NCBI GenBank assembly: GCA_028291265.1
Contig: JAQGIK010000166.1
Location: forward strand, 1 to 48,521
Source of the DNA: Caulobacter sp.
Lineage (GTDB): Bacteria > Pseudomonadota > Alphaproteobacteria > Caulobacterales > Caulobacteraceae
DNA: 48,521 nt
Direction: 5' to 3'
The first letter of the stretch is position 1. Each line of letters opens with the position of its first letter. Under the pieces are notes generated by a model that worked only from the letters and a program-made list of their open reading frames with translations, was not told where the DNA came from and searched no databases. Positions 19,512 to 28,865 of this stretch are shown piece after piece. A program made the translations under genes and the position numbers.

Positions 19512-19987
19512 GCGTCGATCGCCACGATCTCGACCTCGCCGCCCGCCACCATGGCCGTGTCCCCCACGCCCTTGCCGAGCAGGGCCTGGGCGACCGGCGA
19601 GACCCAGGAGATGCTGCCCCTGGCCGGATCGGCCTCGTCCTCGCCGACGATGCGGAAGGTCTGCCGACGGCCGTCCTCGCGGTCGAAGGTGACGCTGCAG
19701 CCGAACTGGACGGTGTCACAGGTCTCGGGCGGCCGGGTCAGCTGGGCGCTGGCGCGGCGGGCGTTGTAGTAGCGCAGGTCGCGGGTGGCGCGGGCCATCG
19801 CCGTGCGGTCGGCCTGGACATCGCCCTGCTGGGCGGCGCGATAGGCGGCCTGGGCGGCGGCCAGCGCCTCTTCCAGCAGGGCCAGGCCCTGCGGGGTGAC
19901 GAGATTGGGGTGCTGGGAGATCGGGCGGTCCGGCAGGTCGGCCGCGGTCGCCTCGAGATCTCCCTCCTTGGTGAAGGCGACGCTCAT
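19508..19987 (-). CDS. GreA/GreB-family transcription elongation factor
   Basis: 159 residues: an N-terminal coiled-coil finger region (TPQGLALLEEALAAAQAAYRAAQQGD through LRYYNARRASAQL) and a C-terminal FKBP-like domain (VQFGCSVTFDREDG, FRIVGEDEADPARGSISWVSPVAQALLGKGVGDTAMV). The GxVGEDEAD and SPVAxALLGKxVGD motifs are those of Gre factors, which stimulate transcript cleavage by backtracked RNA polymerase. It is probably a paralogue rather than the main GreA. It overlaps the EamA transporter gene. Confidence 0.9.
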   Translation of the reverse strand: MSVAFTKEGDLEATAADLPDRPISQHPNLVTPQGLALLEEALAAAQAAYRAAQQGDVQADRTAMARATRDLRYYNARRASAQLTRPPETCDTVQFGCSVTFDREDGRRQTFRIVGEDEADPARGSISWVSPVAQALLGKGVGDTAMVAGGEVEIVAIDA

Positions 19988-20013
19988 GCGGCGGTTGTAG
20001 GCCCGCGTCCCGG

Positions 20014-20452
20014 CTAGAGGAAGAGTTCGTCGCCCCTGAGCTGTTCGGGTGGCGGCGGTTCCGGCGGGGCGGGCTCGGCCTGGAGGGCTGGCGCGCGAAG
20101 CAGGCGGCGGACGCGGCGCAGCAGCAGCTGGTCGTTGAACGGCTTGGCCAGGTAGTCCTTGGCGCCCAGGGCGATGGCGCGCCGCACGTCCTCGGCGGCG
20201 TTGCGGGCCGTCAGCATCAGGGTCGGCGGCGGCGGACGGCGGGTCCGCTGCAGGGCCTCCAGCATCTGGAAACCGTCCATGCGCGGCATGCTGACGTCGA
20301 GCACCATGGCCGCCGGCCGGTGGCTGTAGAGCAGGGTCATCGCCTCGATGCCGTCGCAGGCGAAGATGGTGCGCAGGCCGTCCAGTTCCAGCCGCGTCTG
20401 CAGCAGGCTGCGGATGTGCTCGTCGTCGTCGACGATCAGGACCAGGGGCGCG

Positions 20453-20463
<11 letters not shown>
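20014..20463 (-). CDS. single-domain response regulator
   Basis: 149 residues: one receiver domain ([15 protein letters not shown]; phospho-acceptor in [30 protein letters not shown]) and a short Pro/Glu-rich tail ending GDELFL, with no output domain. It overlaps the upstream hybrid kinase gene by 11 nt and is surely co-expressed. It may act as the diffusible phosphate acceptor or a modulator of that kinase. Confidence 0.92.
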
Positions 20464-23239
<2,776 letters not shown>

Positions 23240-23380
23240 AGGCAAGTCAGGACTCCAATCTCGGACTCCTGACTCCACAGCCCTGCCAAGGTCTTAACCG
23301 GCCGTGCGGCCGGCTGCCGCAGCACAAATGGATCATGCCACCCAAAGGCGCTAACAAGGCCGCGCCCCTGGAGTGTCGCC

Positions 23381-25036
23381 ATGCGTTTCGCCCTCGCCCT
23401 CACCGCCCTCGCCCTCGCCGCAACCCCTTTGCAGGCCCGGGAAATCGACCCCAAGGCGCTGTCGGAGGATACCAAGGTCCTGGCTTCGGACGGCTTCGAG
23501 GGGCGGGCCCCGGGCTCGGCAGCCGAGCAGAAGACCGTTGACTACATCGTGAAGCGTTTCACCCAGTCCGGACTGGAGCCGGCCGGCGAAAACGGCGGCT
23601 GGACCCAGACGGTGCCCCTGGTCCGCACTCTCGTGCAGCCCGGTGGAACCATGGCCTTCACGGTCGGCGGCAAGGCCCGCGCCCTGGAGCAATTCAAGGA
23701 CATCTACGTCAACACCGTGCGCCCGACCGACCGCATCGCGGTGAAGGACTTAGCCCTGGTCTTCGTCGGCTATGGCGTCAACGCGCCCGAGCGCGGCTGG
23801 GACGATTTCAAGGGCGTCGACGTCAAGGGCAAGATCGTCGTCTTCCTGATCAACGATCCGGATTTCGAGGCGGGACCGGGCGAGCCGGTGGCCGGTAAGT
23901 TCGGCGGCCAGGCGATGACCTTCTACGGCCGCTGGGTCTACAAATACGAGGAGGCCGCCCGGCGCGGCGCGGCCGGGGCGCTGATCGTTCATGAGACGCC
24001 CGGAGCCGGTTACGGCTGGATCACGGTGGTCGCCCCGCGCGGCGAGAACTTCGACGTCGCCCGGGCCGACGGCGGGGCCGGCCGGGTGCCCTTCCAGGGC
24101 TGGATCGAGCGGAGCGTGGCGGCGGACCTGCTGGCCTCGGCCGGCCTCGACCTGGAAACCCTCAAGACGCAGGCGCGCACGGCCGGGTTCAGGCCCATTG
24201 AATTGAAGGGTGCGACCTTCAGCGCCGACGTCGCCGTCCAGCACAGCCAGGTCGTCAGCCAGAACGTCATCGGCAAGATCACCGGATCGAAGCGGCCGGA
24301 CGAGACCGTCGCCTACGCCGGCCACTGGGACGCCTACGGCCTGGCCGACAAGCCGGACGCGGCCGGCAAGCGGGTGCGGCCGGGGGCGCTGGACGACGCC
24401 ATCGGCATCGCCGGCCTGTTCGAGATCGCCCGCAACTTCAAGGCCGGTCCGGCCCCCGAGCGGACGGTGCTGTTCGCCGCCTGGACCGGCGAGGAACGGG
24501 GCCTGCTGGGCTCGGAATACTTCGCCCAGCATCCGACCGTGGCGCTGGAGACAATGGCCGGCGCCTATACCCTGGACGTGCTGCAGCCGGTGGGACCGGC
24601 GAAGGACGTCGTGCTGGTCGGGGCCGGGCAGAACGACCTGGAGGACGGGCTGGCCGTCGCTGCGAAAGCGCAGGGCCGCGTGATCACCCCGGACGCCAAA
24701 CCGGAACGCGGCCTGTTCTATCGCGCCGACCACTTCTCCCTGGCCAAGCGCGGGGTGCCGGTGATCCTGATGATGGCGATCGGCGGCGGCGCGGATCTGG
24801 TCGAGGGCGGTCGGGCGGCCGGCGACAAATGGGTCGGCGACTACACGGCGACCGCCTACCACCAGACCGGCGACGGCTGGAGCGCCGACTGGGACCTGCG
24901 CGGGGCGGCGATGGATGTGGCGTTGGTGCTGGAGGCCGGCAAGGCCCTGGCCAACAGCCGTGACTGGCCGGGCTGGAAGGGCGCTTCCGAATTCGGGCCG
25001 GTGCGCGAGGCCTCGGCGGCCAAACGCCGGCGCTAG
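23381..25036 (+). CDS. secreted M28 family zinc peptidase with PA domain
   Basis: 551 residues with a Sec signal (FALALTALALAATPLQA), an inserted PA domain (about 130-270) and an M28 catalytic domain. The di-zinc ligands are in place: GHWD, GALDDAIG, TGEERGLLGSEY, TLDVL and YHQTGDGW. It resembles aminopeptidase Y/S-type enzymes that remove N-terminal residues from peptides in the periplasm or outside. ATG 23381 has GGAG 7 nt upstream. Its stop overlaps the stop of the convergent small gene by 4 nt (CTAG read on both strands). Confidence 0.93.
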   Translation: MRFALALTALALAATPLQAREIDPKALSEDTKVLASDGFEGRAPGSAAEQKTVDYIVKRFTQSGLEPAGENGGWTQTVPLVRTLVQPGGTMAFTVGGKARALEQFKDIYVNTVRPTDRIAVKDLALVFVGYGVNAPERGWDDFKGVDVKGKIVVFLINDPDFEAGPGEPVAGKFGGQAMTFYGRWVYKYEEAARRGAAGALIVHETPGAGYGWITVVAPRGENFDVARADGGAGRVPFQGWIERSVAADLLASAGLDLETLKTQARTAGFRPIELKGATFSADVAVQHSQVVSQNVIGKITGSKRPDETVAYAGHWDAYGLADKPDAAGKRVRPGALDDAIGIAGLFEIARNFKAGPAPERTVLFAAWTGEERGLLGSEYFAQHPTVALETMAGAYTLDVLQPVGPAKDVVLVGAGQNDLEDGLAVAAKAQGRVITPDAKPERGLFYRADHFSLAKRGVPVILMMAIGGGADLVEGGRAAGDKWVGDYTATAYHQTGDGWSADWDLRGAAMDVALVLEAGKALANSRDWPGWKGASEFGPVREASAAKRRR

Positions 25037-25299
25037 CTGGCGGCGGCTTCGGCGGCGGCGATACCGCTTTCCTGAACCTGGCCGGTGACGGTGGCGACGC
25101 CCAGCACGTGCATCACGCCGTCGACGAAGCGGATCTCGTCATCGGCGAAGACCGGGCTGCGCTTGATCAGGGAGGCGTCGCGCAGGGTCAGGCGCAGGAC
25201 CAGGTCCTTGGGCTGGTGGCCGTTGGTCAGGGCCTCGTCGAGCCGCTTGCGGATCTGGGCCATGGTCGGCGGCGGAGCGGGGATAGGGGTCTTGGACAT
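25033..25299 (-). CDS. hypothetical protein, 88 aa
   Basis: Starts at ATG 25299 with AAAGG 7 nt upstream; 88 residues beginning MSKTPIPAPPPTMAQIRKRL. The body (KDLVLRLTLRDASLIKRSP...VDGVMHVLGVATVTGQ) looks like a small mixed alpha/beta domain, and the C-terminus is Ala/Glu rich. No signal peptide or known domain was recognised. It is convergent with the M28 peptidase gene. Confidence 0.7.
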   Translation of the reverse strand: MSKTPIPAPPPTMAQIRKRLDEALTNGHQPKDLVLRLTLRDASLIKRSPVFADDEIRFVDGVMHVLGVATVTGQVQESGIAAAEAAAS

Positions 25300-25438
25300 G
25301 CGGCGCCTTTCGCCCCCGACGTCCCGCGGCGCGGGACCAGATATCGGGCAGGTCGGCAGAACAGGCCGGCAGGGTTCCTGGGACAAACGGAACGGTCAGA
25401 CACTCTAGCACGGCTCTTGGACCCGTGGGGTCTAATCG

Positions 25439-26119
25439 TCAGACCTCGGCCCAGCGCCGCAGCAGGTTGTGGTAGACGCCGGTCAGGGCCACGAGGCCGG
25501 GATGGCCGTCGCCGACCTCGCCGCGCAGGCGTTGCAGGGCCATGTCCATGTCGAACAGCGTCGCGCGGGCGGCGGCGTCGCGCACGTGGCTCTGGACCCA
25601 GAAGAAGCTTGCCGTGCGGGCCCCGCGGGTCACCGGCGTCACCTGGTGCAGGGAGGTCGCCGGGTAGAGGATCATCGAGCCGGCGGCCAGCTTGACGGCC
25701 TGGGCGCCGTAAACGTCCTCGATGACCAGCTCGCCGCCGTCGTAGTCCTCCGGGTCGGTGAGGAAGAGGGTGGCCGACAGGTCGGTGCGCAGGCGCGTCC
25801 CGTCCGGCAGGGCGCGCAGGGCGTTGTCGACATGGACGCCGAAACTGTGCTCGCCCTCATAGCGGTTGAACAGCGGCGGGAAGACGCGGGCCGGCAAGGC
25901 AGCCGACTGGAACAGCAGGTTGCTCGCCAAGGCCCGCTCGACCTGCGCCCCGAGCGCGCGGGCGACCTCGCCGGTCTCGGGGAGCTGCAGGTTGTTCTTG
26001 GCCAGCGCCGACTGATAGCCGGCCGTAGCCCTGCCGTCGGCCCAGGGCGCATCGGCCAGCGCCGCCTGGAACAGGACGACCTGATCGGGGGTCAGCAGGT
26101 TCTCGATCTGGATCAGCAT
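25439..26119 (-). CDS. PKHD-type Fe(II)/2-oxoglutarate dioxygenase (PiuC/YbiX-like)
   Basis: 226 residues, exactly the usual PiuC/YbiX length. Iron ligands are H96 and D98 (FGVHVDNAL) and H158 ([10 protein letters not shown]), and the 2-oxoglutarate arginine is R168 (TRGAR). [14 protein letters not shown] and PAGSMILYP-like strands are family marks. These enzymes usually lie beside TonB receptors in iron-limitation regulons, which is not so here. ATG 26119 starts the family N-terminus [13 protein letters not shown]. The gene follows two small genes on the same strand (10-bp gap); the promoter ahead of that operon overlaps a palindrome identical in design to the phage repressor operators, so control by the prophage repressor is possible. 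Confidence 0.9.
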   Translation of the reverse strand: MLIQIENLLTPDQVVLFQAALADAPWADGRATAGYQSALAKNNLQLPETGEVARALGAQVERALASNLLFQSAALPARVFPPLFNRYEGEHSFGVHVDNALRALPDGTRLRTDLSATLFLTDPEDYDGGELVIEDVYGAQAVKLAAGSMILYPATSLHQVTPVTRGARTASFFWVQSHVRDAAARATLFDMDMALQRLRGEVGDGHPGLVALTGVYHNLLRRWAEV

Positions 26120-26129
26120 GGAACCGCAG

Positions 26130-26384
26130 CTAGACCCTTTGAGAATAGTTATCAACAGAATGGGCGAGCACGGTCTCGGCGTCGCGCAGGCAAAGCTGGT
26201 GGTAGCGGCGGGTTTCCGGGTCGGCGGCGGACATCTCCACCCGATGCCAGGCGGCGAGGCGGGCGAGGTCGCAGGGACTCAGCACGCTGCAGCCGCGACC
26301 GGCCATTGGCAGGGGGCCGCCAAGCGCCAGGATCTCGCCGCCGCAGGTCCAGTAGCGGGCGAGCGTATCCGGGGCGGGCCTCAA
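26130..26384 (-). CDS. hypothetical protein, 84 aa
   Basis: Family not recognised. The start is probably TTG 26384, overlapping the upstream gene's stop as TTGA. The product is soluble with cysteines ([24 protein letters not shown]) and a helical C-terminus ([19 protein letters not shown]). It is the middle gene of a likely three-gene unit ending in the PKHD dioxygenase. Composition favours this frame over the overlapping Arg/Ser-rich one. Confidence 0.55.
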   Translation of the reverse strand: MRPAPDTLARYWTCGGEILALGGPLPMAGRGCSVLSPCDLARLAAWHRVEMSAADPETRRYHQLCLRDAETVLAHSVDNYSQRV

Positions 26385-26614
26385 GCGACCGGCCCGGCGA
26401 TCTGGAAGGCCCGGCCCTGGCAGTCCAGCCAGCCCTCGCGCGGGGCCGGTGGCGGCAGGTGGCGGCAGAATCGCAGGCCGGCGCGGTCGAAGCTGTAGGC
26501 CAGCCCTCCGTCGGCGGACGACTGGAAGAAGACCTGGCCGTAATCGGGCTCCTCGGAGCCGTCCGGGCGCAGTCGGGGCAGGGTGGCGAACCAGGCCGGA
26601 TCGGCATGGCTCAC
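26381..26614 (-). CDS. hypothetical protein, 77 aa
   Basis: Family not recognised. It starts at GTG 26614 (VSHADPAWFATLPRLRPDG). The sequence has strand-like segments QVFFQSS, GLAYSFDRAGLRF and EGWLDCQGRAFQIAG, suggesting a small beta-sheet protein. It is first gene of the unit leading to the dioxygenase; no strong ribosome site is visible, so the start is tentative. Confidence 0.55.
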   Translation of the reverse strand: MSHADPAWFATLPRLRPDGSEEPDYGQVFFQSSADGGLAYSFDRAGLRFCRHLPPPAPREGWLDCQGRAFQIAGPVA

Positions 26615-26665
26615 CGGTCGCGGGGACGCGGTCAGGGGCGGCTCCTGGAATGTGGGAATGTGAAA

Positions 26666-26682
26666 CTGTAGTAAAAATACAG
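26666..26682 (-). promoter_or_regulatory. repressor-type operator overlapping a putative promoter
   Basis: CTGTA-GTAAAAA-TACAG, the same palindrome design (5-bp arms, 7-bp spacer) as the two sites beside the S24 repressor gene. On the minus strand TTGACT (26693-26688) and TACAGT (26670-26665) are 17 bp apart, so the operator sits squarely in a possible promoter for the small-gene/dioxygenase unit. It is also upstream of the plus-strand HTH gene. Confidence 0.65.
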
Positions 26683-26714
26683 ATTCAAGTCAATGACAAT
26701 ATCGCCTTCGTCCC

Positions 26715-26738
26715 CAAAATGGGCTGATAGCCATTTTG
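26715..26738. promoter_or_regulatory. inverted repeat in the divergent region
   Basis: CAAAATGG and CCATTTTG separated by 8 nt, in AT-rich DNA between the divergent small-gene operon and the HTH gene. It could be an operator for the adjacent HTH protein or a weak bidirectional terminator; sequence alone does not decide. Confidence 0.45.
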
Positions 26739-26805
26739 CCGCATGGACCCGGAGGCGGCGAACGCTACCTAAGTTTATCGGCGCGGGAACGTTGTTTTCT
26801 GTGGA

Positions 26806-27339
26806 TTGAACCGGACCGGGCGGGGGGCCGCCAGACCGCCTCGAGAGATTGGGACGCTGACGTTGAAGGGTATTCCGACCGATCCAGCGCTTCGCACGCC
26901 TGTGCAGGAACGATACCTGCTGAAGCTGGGGATGGACTACTTTCTGCGGCAACTGACGGTGCTCAGCGCGCCGTTCGACGGCGACCTCCTGCTGGCGGCG
27001 ACCTTCGTGGCCATCTGCCAGGCCAGCGTGAAACATCTGAACGAGCCGGGGCTGCCCAGCCCGCTAGCGGTCGAAGGGGTGTTCCCGGACGGCATGCGGC
27101 GTCCCGTGACCATCGCCTCGGTGGCCCGCACGCTGGGCCTGCCGCGCGAGACGGCGCGGCGCTACGTGCACCGGCTGATCGCCAGCGGCCACTGCCGGGC
27201 GGTCGGGGCGCGGGGGGTGACGGTTCCGTCCGACGTGCTGCGCTCCGAGCCGATCAACCAGCTGGCCCGCGAACACGTCGACGCCATGCGCGCGCTGTTC
27301 GACGGCTATGAGCGCAGCCACGAGCTGCTGCAGGCCTGA
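26806..27339 (+). CDS. winged-helix/HTH regulator-like protein
   Basis: About 160-177 residues. The start is uncertain: TTG 26806, TTG 26863 or ATG 26932. The N-terminal half is helical (RYLLKLGMDYFLRQLTVL, LLLAATFVAICQASV). The C-terminal half has a helix-turn-helix of MarR/Crp type (TIASVARTLGLPRETARRYV, HRLIASGHCRAVGARGVTV) with the wing following. It is probably a small transcription regulator of the phage border region. It converges on the S24 repressor gene with a 1-bp gap, and its upstream DNA contains the operator at 26666 and an inverted repeat. Confidence 0.7.
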   Translation: MNRTGRGAARPPREIGTLTLKGIPTDPALRTPVQERYLLKLGMDYFLRQLTVLSAPFDGDLLLAATFVAICQASVKHLNEPGLPSPLAVEGVFPDGMRRPVTIASVARTLGLPRETARRYVHRLIASGHCRAVGARGVTVPSDVLRSEPINQLAREHVDAMRALFDGYERSHELLQA

Positions 27340-27340
27340 C

Positions 27341-27973
27341 CTAAACCCGCAGGCCCATGAACGGCAGGGCCCAGAGCAGTTCGACGTCCTCGATCGGCTT
27401 GAAGCGGGTGTTGATGCTCTCCAGGGTCCACAGGCCGGGGGCGGCGCCGCGGCGCAGGATCTTGACCACCTTGCGGCCGTCGGCGAGGCGGGCCATGACC
27501 TCCTGGCCGACCAGCGGGGTCGGGTCGTCGTAGCGGCGGCCGAAGATCAGGTGCTCGCCGTGGCGGAAGCGCGGCATCATGCTCTCGCCGTCGACGATCA
27601 GGACGATACCGTCCTCGGGGACCATGGGGTCCAGCCAGTCGGCGGCGGCGCCCATCTCGTAGTCGTCGTCGAACAGGGCCTCGGCCCCGGCCGCCACCTT
27701 GCCCAGCACCGGCAGGCCGGCCCGCCGGCCCTTCATCGCCCCCTTGCCGGCGTACAGCCACTCGGCCCGCACCCCGAAGGCGCGGGCGTAGTCCTCGGCC
27801 TTGCGGAAGGAGAAGCTGGCGTTGCCGTTCTCGTTGCTGGCGTAGGTGTTGAGGTTCCAGCCGTGGGCCCGGGCCGCCTCGGCGGCCGAGCCCAGACCCT
27901 TGGCGCGGCGGGCGCGGCGCAGGCGCTCGGCCCCGGCGGCATGTGGGGAGGGGAGGTCGGGCGGCGGGCTCAT
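27341..27973 (-). CDS. S24 family phage repressor (CI/LexA-like)
   Basis: 210 residues: an N-terminal Cro/CI-type HTH (ERLRRARRAKGLGSAAEAAR through AFGVRAEWLYAGKG) and a C-terminal S24 autoprotease domain with Ser S131 (VDGESMMPRF) and Lys K171 (KVVKILRR). An Ala-Gly cleavage site lies at about 95-96 (GKVAAGAEAL). The complete dyad and site predict RecA-stimulated self-cleavage and SOS induction. It is divergent from the Cro-like gene; two CTGTA-N7-TACAG operators lie between them and a third at 26666. AGG lies 8 nt before the start. This is probably the lysogeny repressor of the element. Confidence 0.92.
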   Translation of the reverse strand: MSPPPDLPSPHAAGAERLRRARRAKGLGSAAEAARAHGWNLNTYASNENGNASFSFRKAEDYARAFGVRAEWLYAGKGAMKGRRAGLPVLGKVAAGAEALFDDDYEMGAAADWLDPMVPEDGIVLIVDGESMMPRFRHGEHLIFGRRYDDPTPLVGQEVMARLADGRKVVKILRRGAAPGLWTLESINTRFKPIEDVELLWALPFMGLRV

Positions 27974-27994
27974 GTAGGAAACCTACGACAATTC

Positions 27995-28011
27995 CTGTAT
28001 GTTGTCTACAG
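27995..28011. promoter_or_regulatory. repressor operator, copy 1
   Basis: CTGTA-TGTTGTC-TACAG, 22 bp upstream of the S24 repressor start. It shares 5-bp arms and the 7-bp spacer with the sites at 28030 and 26666. Likely bound by the repressor for autoregulation. Confidence 0.75.
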
Positions 28012-28029
28012 ATAGGGGTTGAGCCGATC

Positions 28030-28046
28030 CTGTATTTTTTGTACAG
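28030..28046. promoter_or_regulatory. repressor operator, copy 2
   Basis: CTGTA-TTTTTTG-TACAG, 8 bp before the Cro-like gene start and 35 bp centre-to-centre from copy 1. Occupancy would block transcription of the Cro-like/early operon. Confidence 0.75.
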
Positions 28047-28053
28047 TACCTCC

Positions 28054-28281
28054 ATGCCCGATACGACACCCCATCGGAGCCACCGCGAGGTCATTGCGCT
28101 CGCCGGTGGACCCTCGCGGCTGGCCCGGCTGCTGAAATGCCCGGCCGGCCGCGCCCATCAGTGGAAGCGGACGGACTCGATTCCGCCGCGCTACTGGGCG
28201 GCCATCGTGCTGCGCGGCCACGCCAGCCTGGAAGAGCTGGCCGGCGCGGCGGCGCGGCGGGCGCGGGCCTCGCCGGGCTGA
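28054..28281 (+). CDS. Cro-like HTH protein (YdaS/Cro type)
   Basis: 75 residues from ATG 28054. A single HTH domain (HREVIALAGGPSRLARLL, then GRAHQWKRTDSIPPRYWAAI and SLEELAGAAARR) of the Cro/YdaS type in which Q-W-K and P-P-R-Y-W follow the recognition helix. It is divergent from the S24 repressor and starts within the operator region, the classic Cro position. A closely similar domain opens the terminase protein two genes downstream. No good Shine-Dalgarno sequence precedes the start, so it may be translated as a leaderless or near-leaderless mRNA. Confidence 0.82.
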   Translation: MPDTTPHRSHREVIALAGGPSRLARLLKCPAGRAHQWKRTDSIPPRYWAAIVLRGHASLEELAGAAARRARASPG

Positions 28282-28331
28282 CACCGCGGGCCCGAGCCTC
28301 TTTCCCTCCTTCAAGATTTCGAGTGACCGAC

Positions 28332-28865
28332 ATGCAGATCGCCGCCGTTTCCGGCGCGACGGGGTGTTCCCGCGCGCCTGCTTCCCAACCCCTCCAGCGC
28401 ACCCGGGCCGAATGGCCGGGCGAGCGGCTGGACCAACTTCGGGCCCTGTTCGACGCCGGGCTGTCGCACCTGCTGATCGCCGGTCGCATGGGCGTCGCCA
28501 AGGGGGTGATCAGCGCCAAGCTGGCCCGGCTCGGCTGGCGGCGCGGCGAGACCCTGGAGGCCCAGGTTCCGGTGCGCAGCCCGCCGCCGCTGGCGCCCGA
28601 GCCGGCGAGGGTTCGGCGGCTGGAGGACCTGGGCGAGGACGACTGCCACTGGCCGCTGGGCGAGGACGGGCGCGGTGTGCGGCTGTTCTGCGGATGCGCC
28701 CGGGCCGCGAGCGGCGCCTACTGCGAAGGGCATCGGGCGCGCTCGGTGCGGCGGCCGCGGGCCTGGGAGCGCAAGGCGATGGAGCCGCGCGCGCCCGAAC
28801 GCCGCGAGGACACCGGCTGGGACCGCTTCCGGGCGACCGAGGGGCCGGCGCGGGAGGAATGGTGA
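28332..28865 (+). CDS. GcrA-family cell-cycle regulator homologue
   Basis: About 177 residues. The N-terminal GcrA HTH is WPGERLDQLRALFDAGLSH, then LIAGRMGVAKGVISAKLARLGW; the C-terminal sigma-70-binding signature is CHWPLGED...LFCGCARAASGAYCEGHRA, with the conserved cysteine/histidine set. In Caulobacter, GcrA recruits sigma-70 polymerase at GANTC-methylated promoters in S-phase. A phage-borne copy may tune host or phage promoters. ATG 28332 was used; GTG 28323 is possible. Its stop overlaps the terminase start (GTGA), so the two are coupled. Confidence 0.85.
   Translation: MQIAAVSGATGCSRAPASQPLQRTRAEWPGERLDQLRALFDAGLSHLLIAGRMGVAKGVISAKLARLGWRRGETLEAQVPVRSPPPLAPEPARVRRLEDLGEDDCHWPLGEDGRGVRLFCGCARAASGAYCEGHRARSVRRPRAWERKAMEPRAPERREDTGWDRFRATEGPAREEW

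Noticed and set aside
27974-27986. GTAGG-AAA-CCTAC as a fourth repressor operator
   Set aside because: Different arms and spacer from the three CTGTA-N7-TACAG sites; it may only be a leader hairpin of the repressor gene.
26666-28046. Operators interpreted as host LexA (SOS) boxes
   Set aside because: They resemble the E. coli LexA box but with one extra central base; alphaproteobacterial LexA normally uses GTTC direct repeats, and the sites cluster at the phage repressor.
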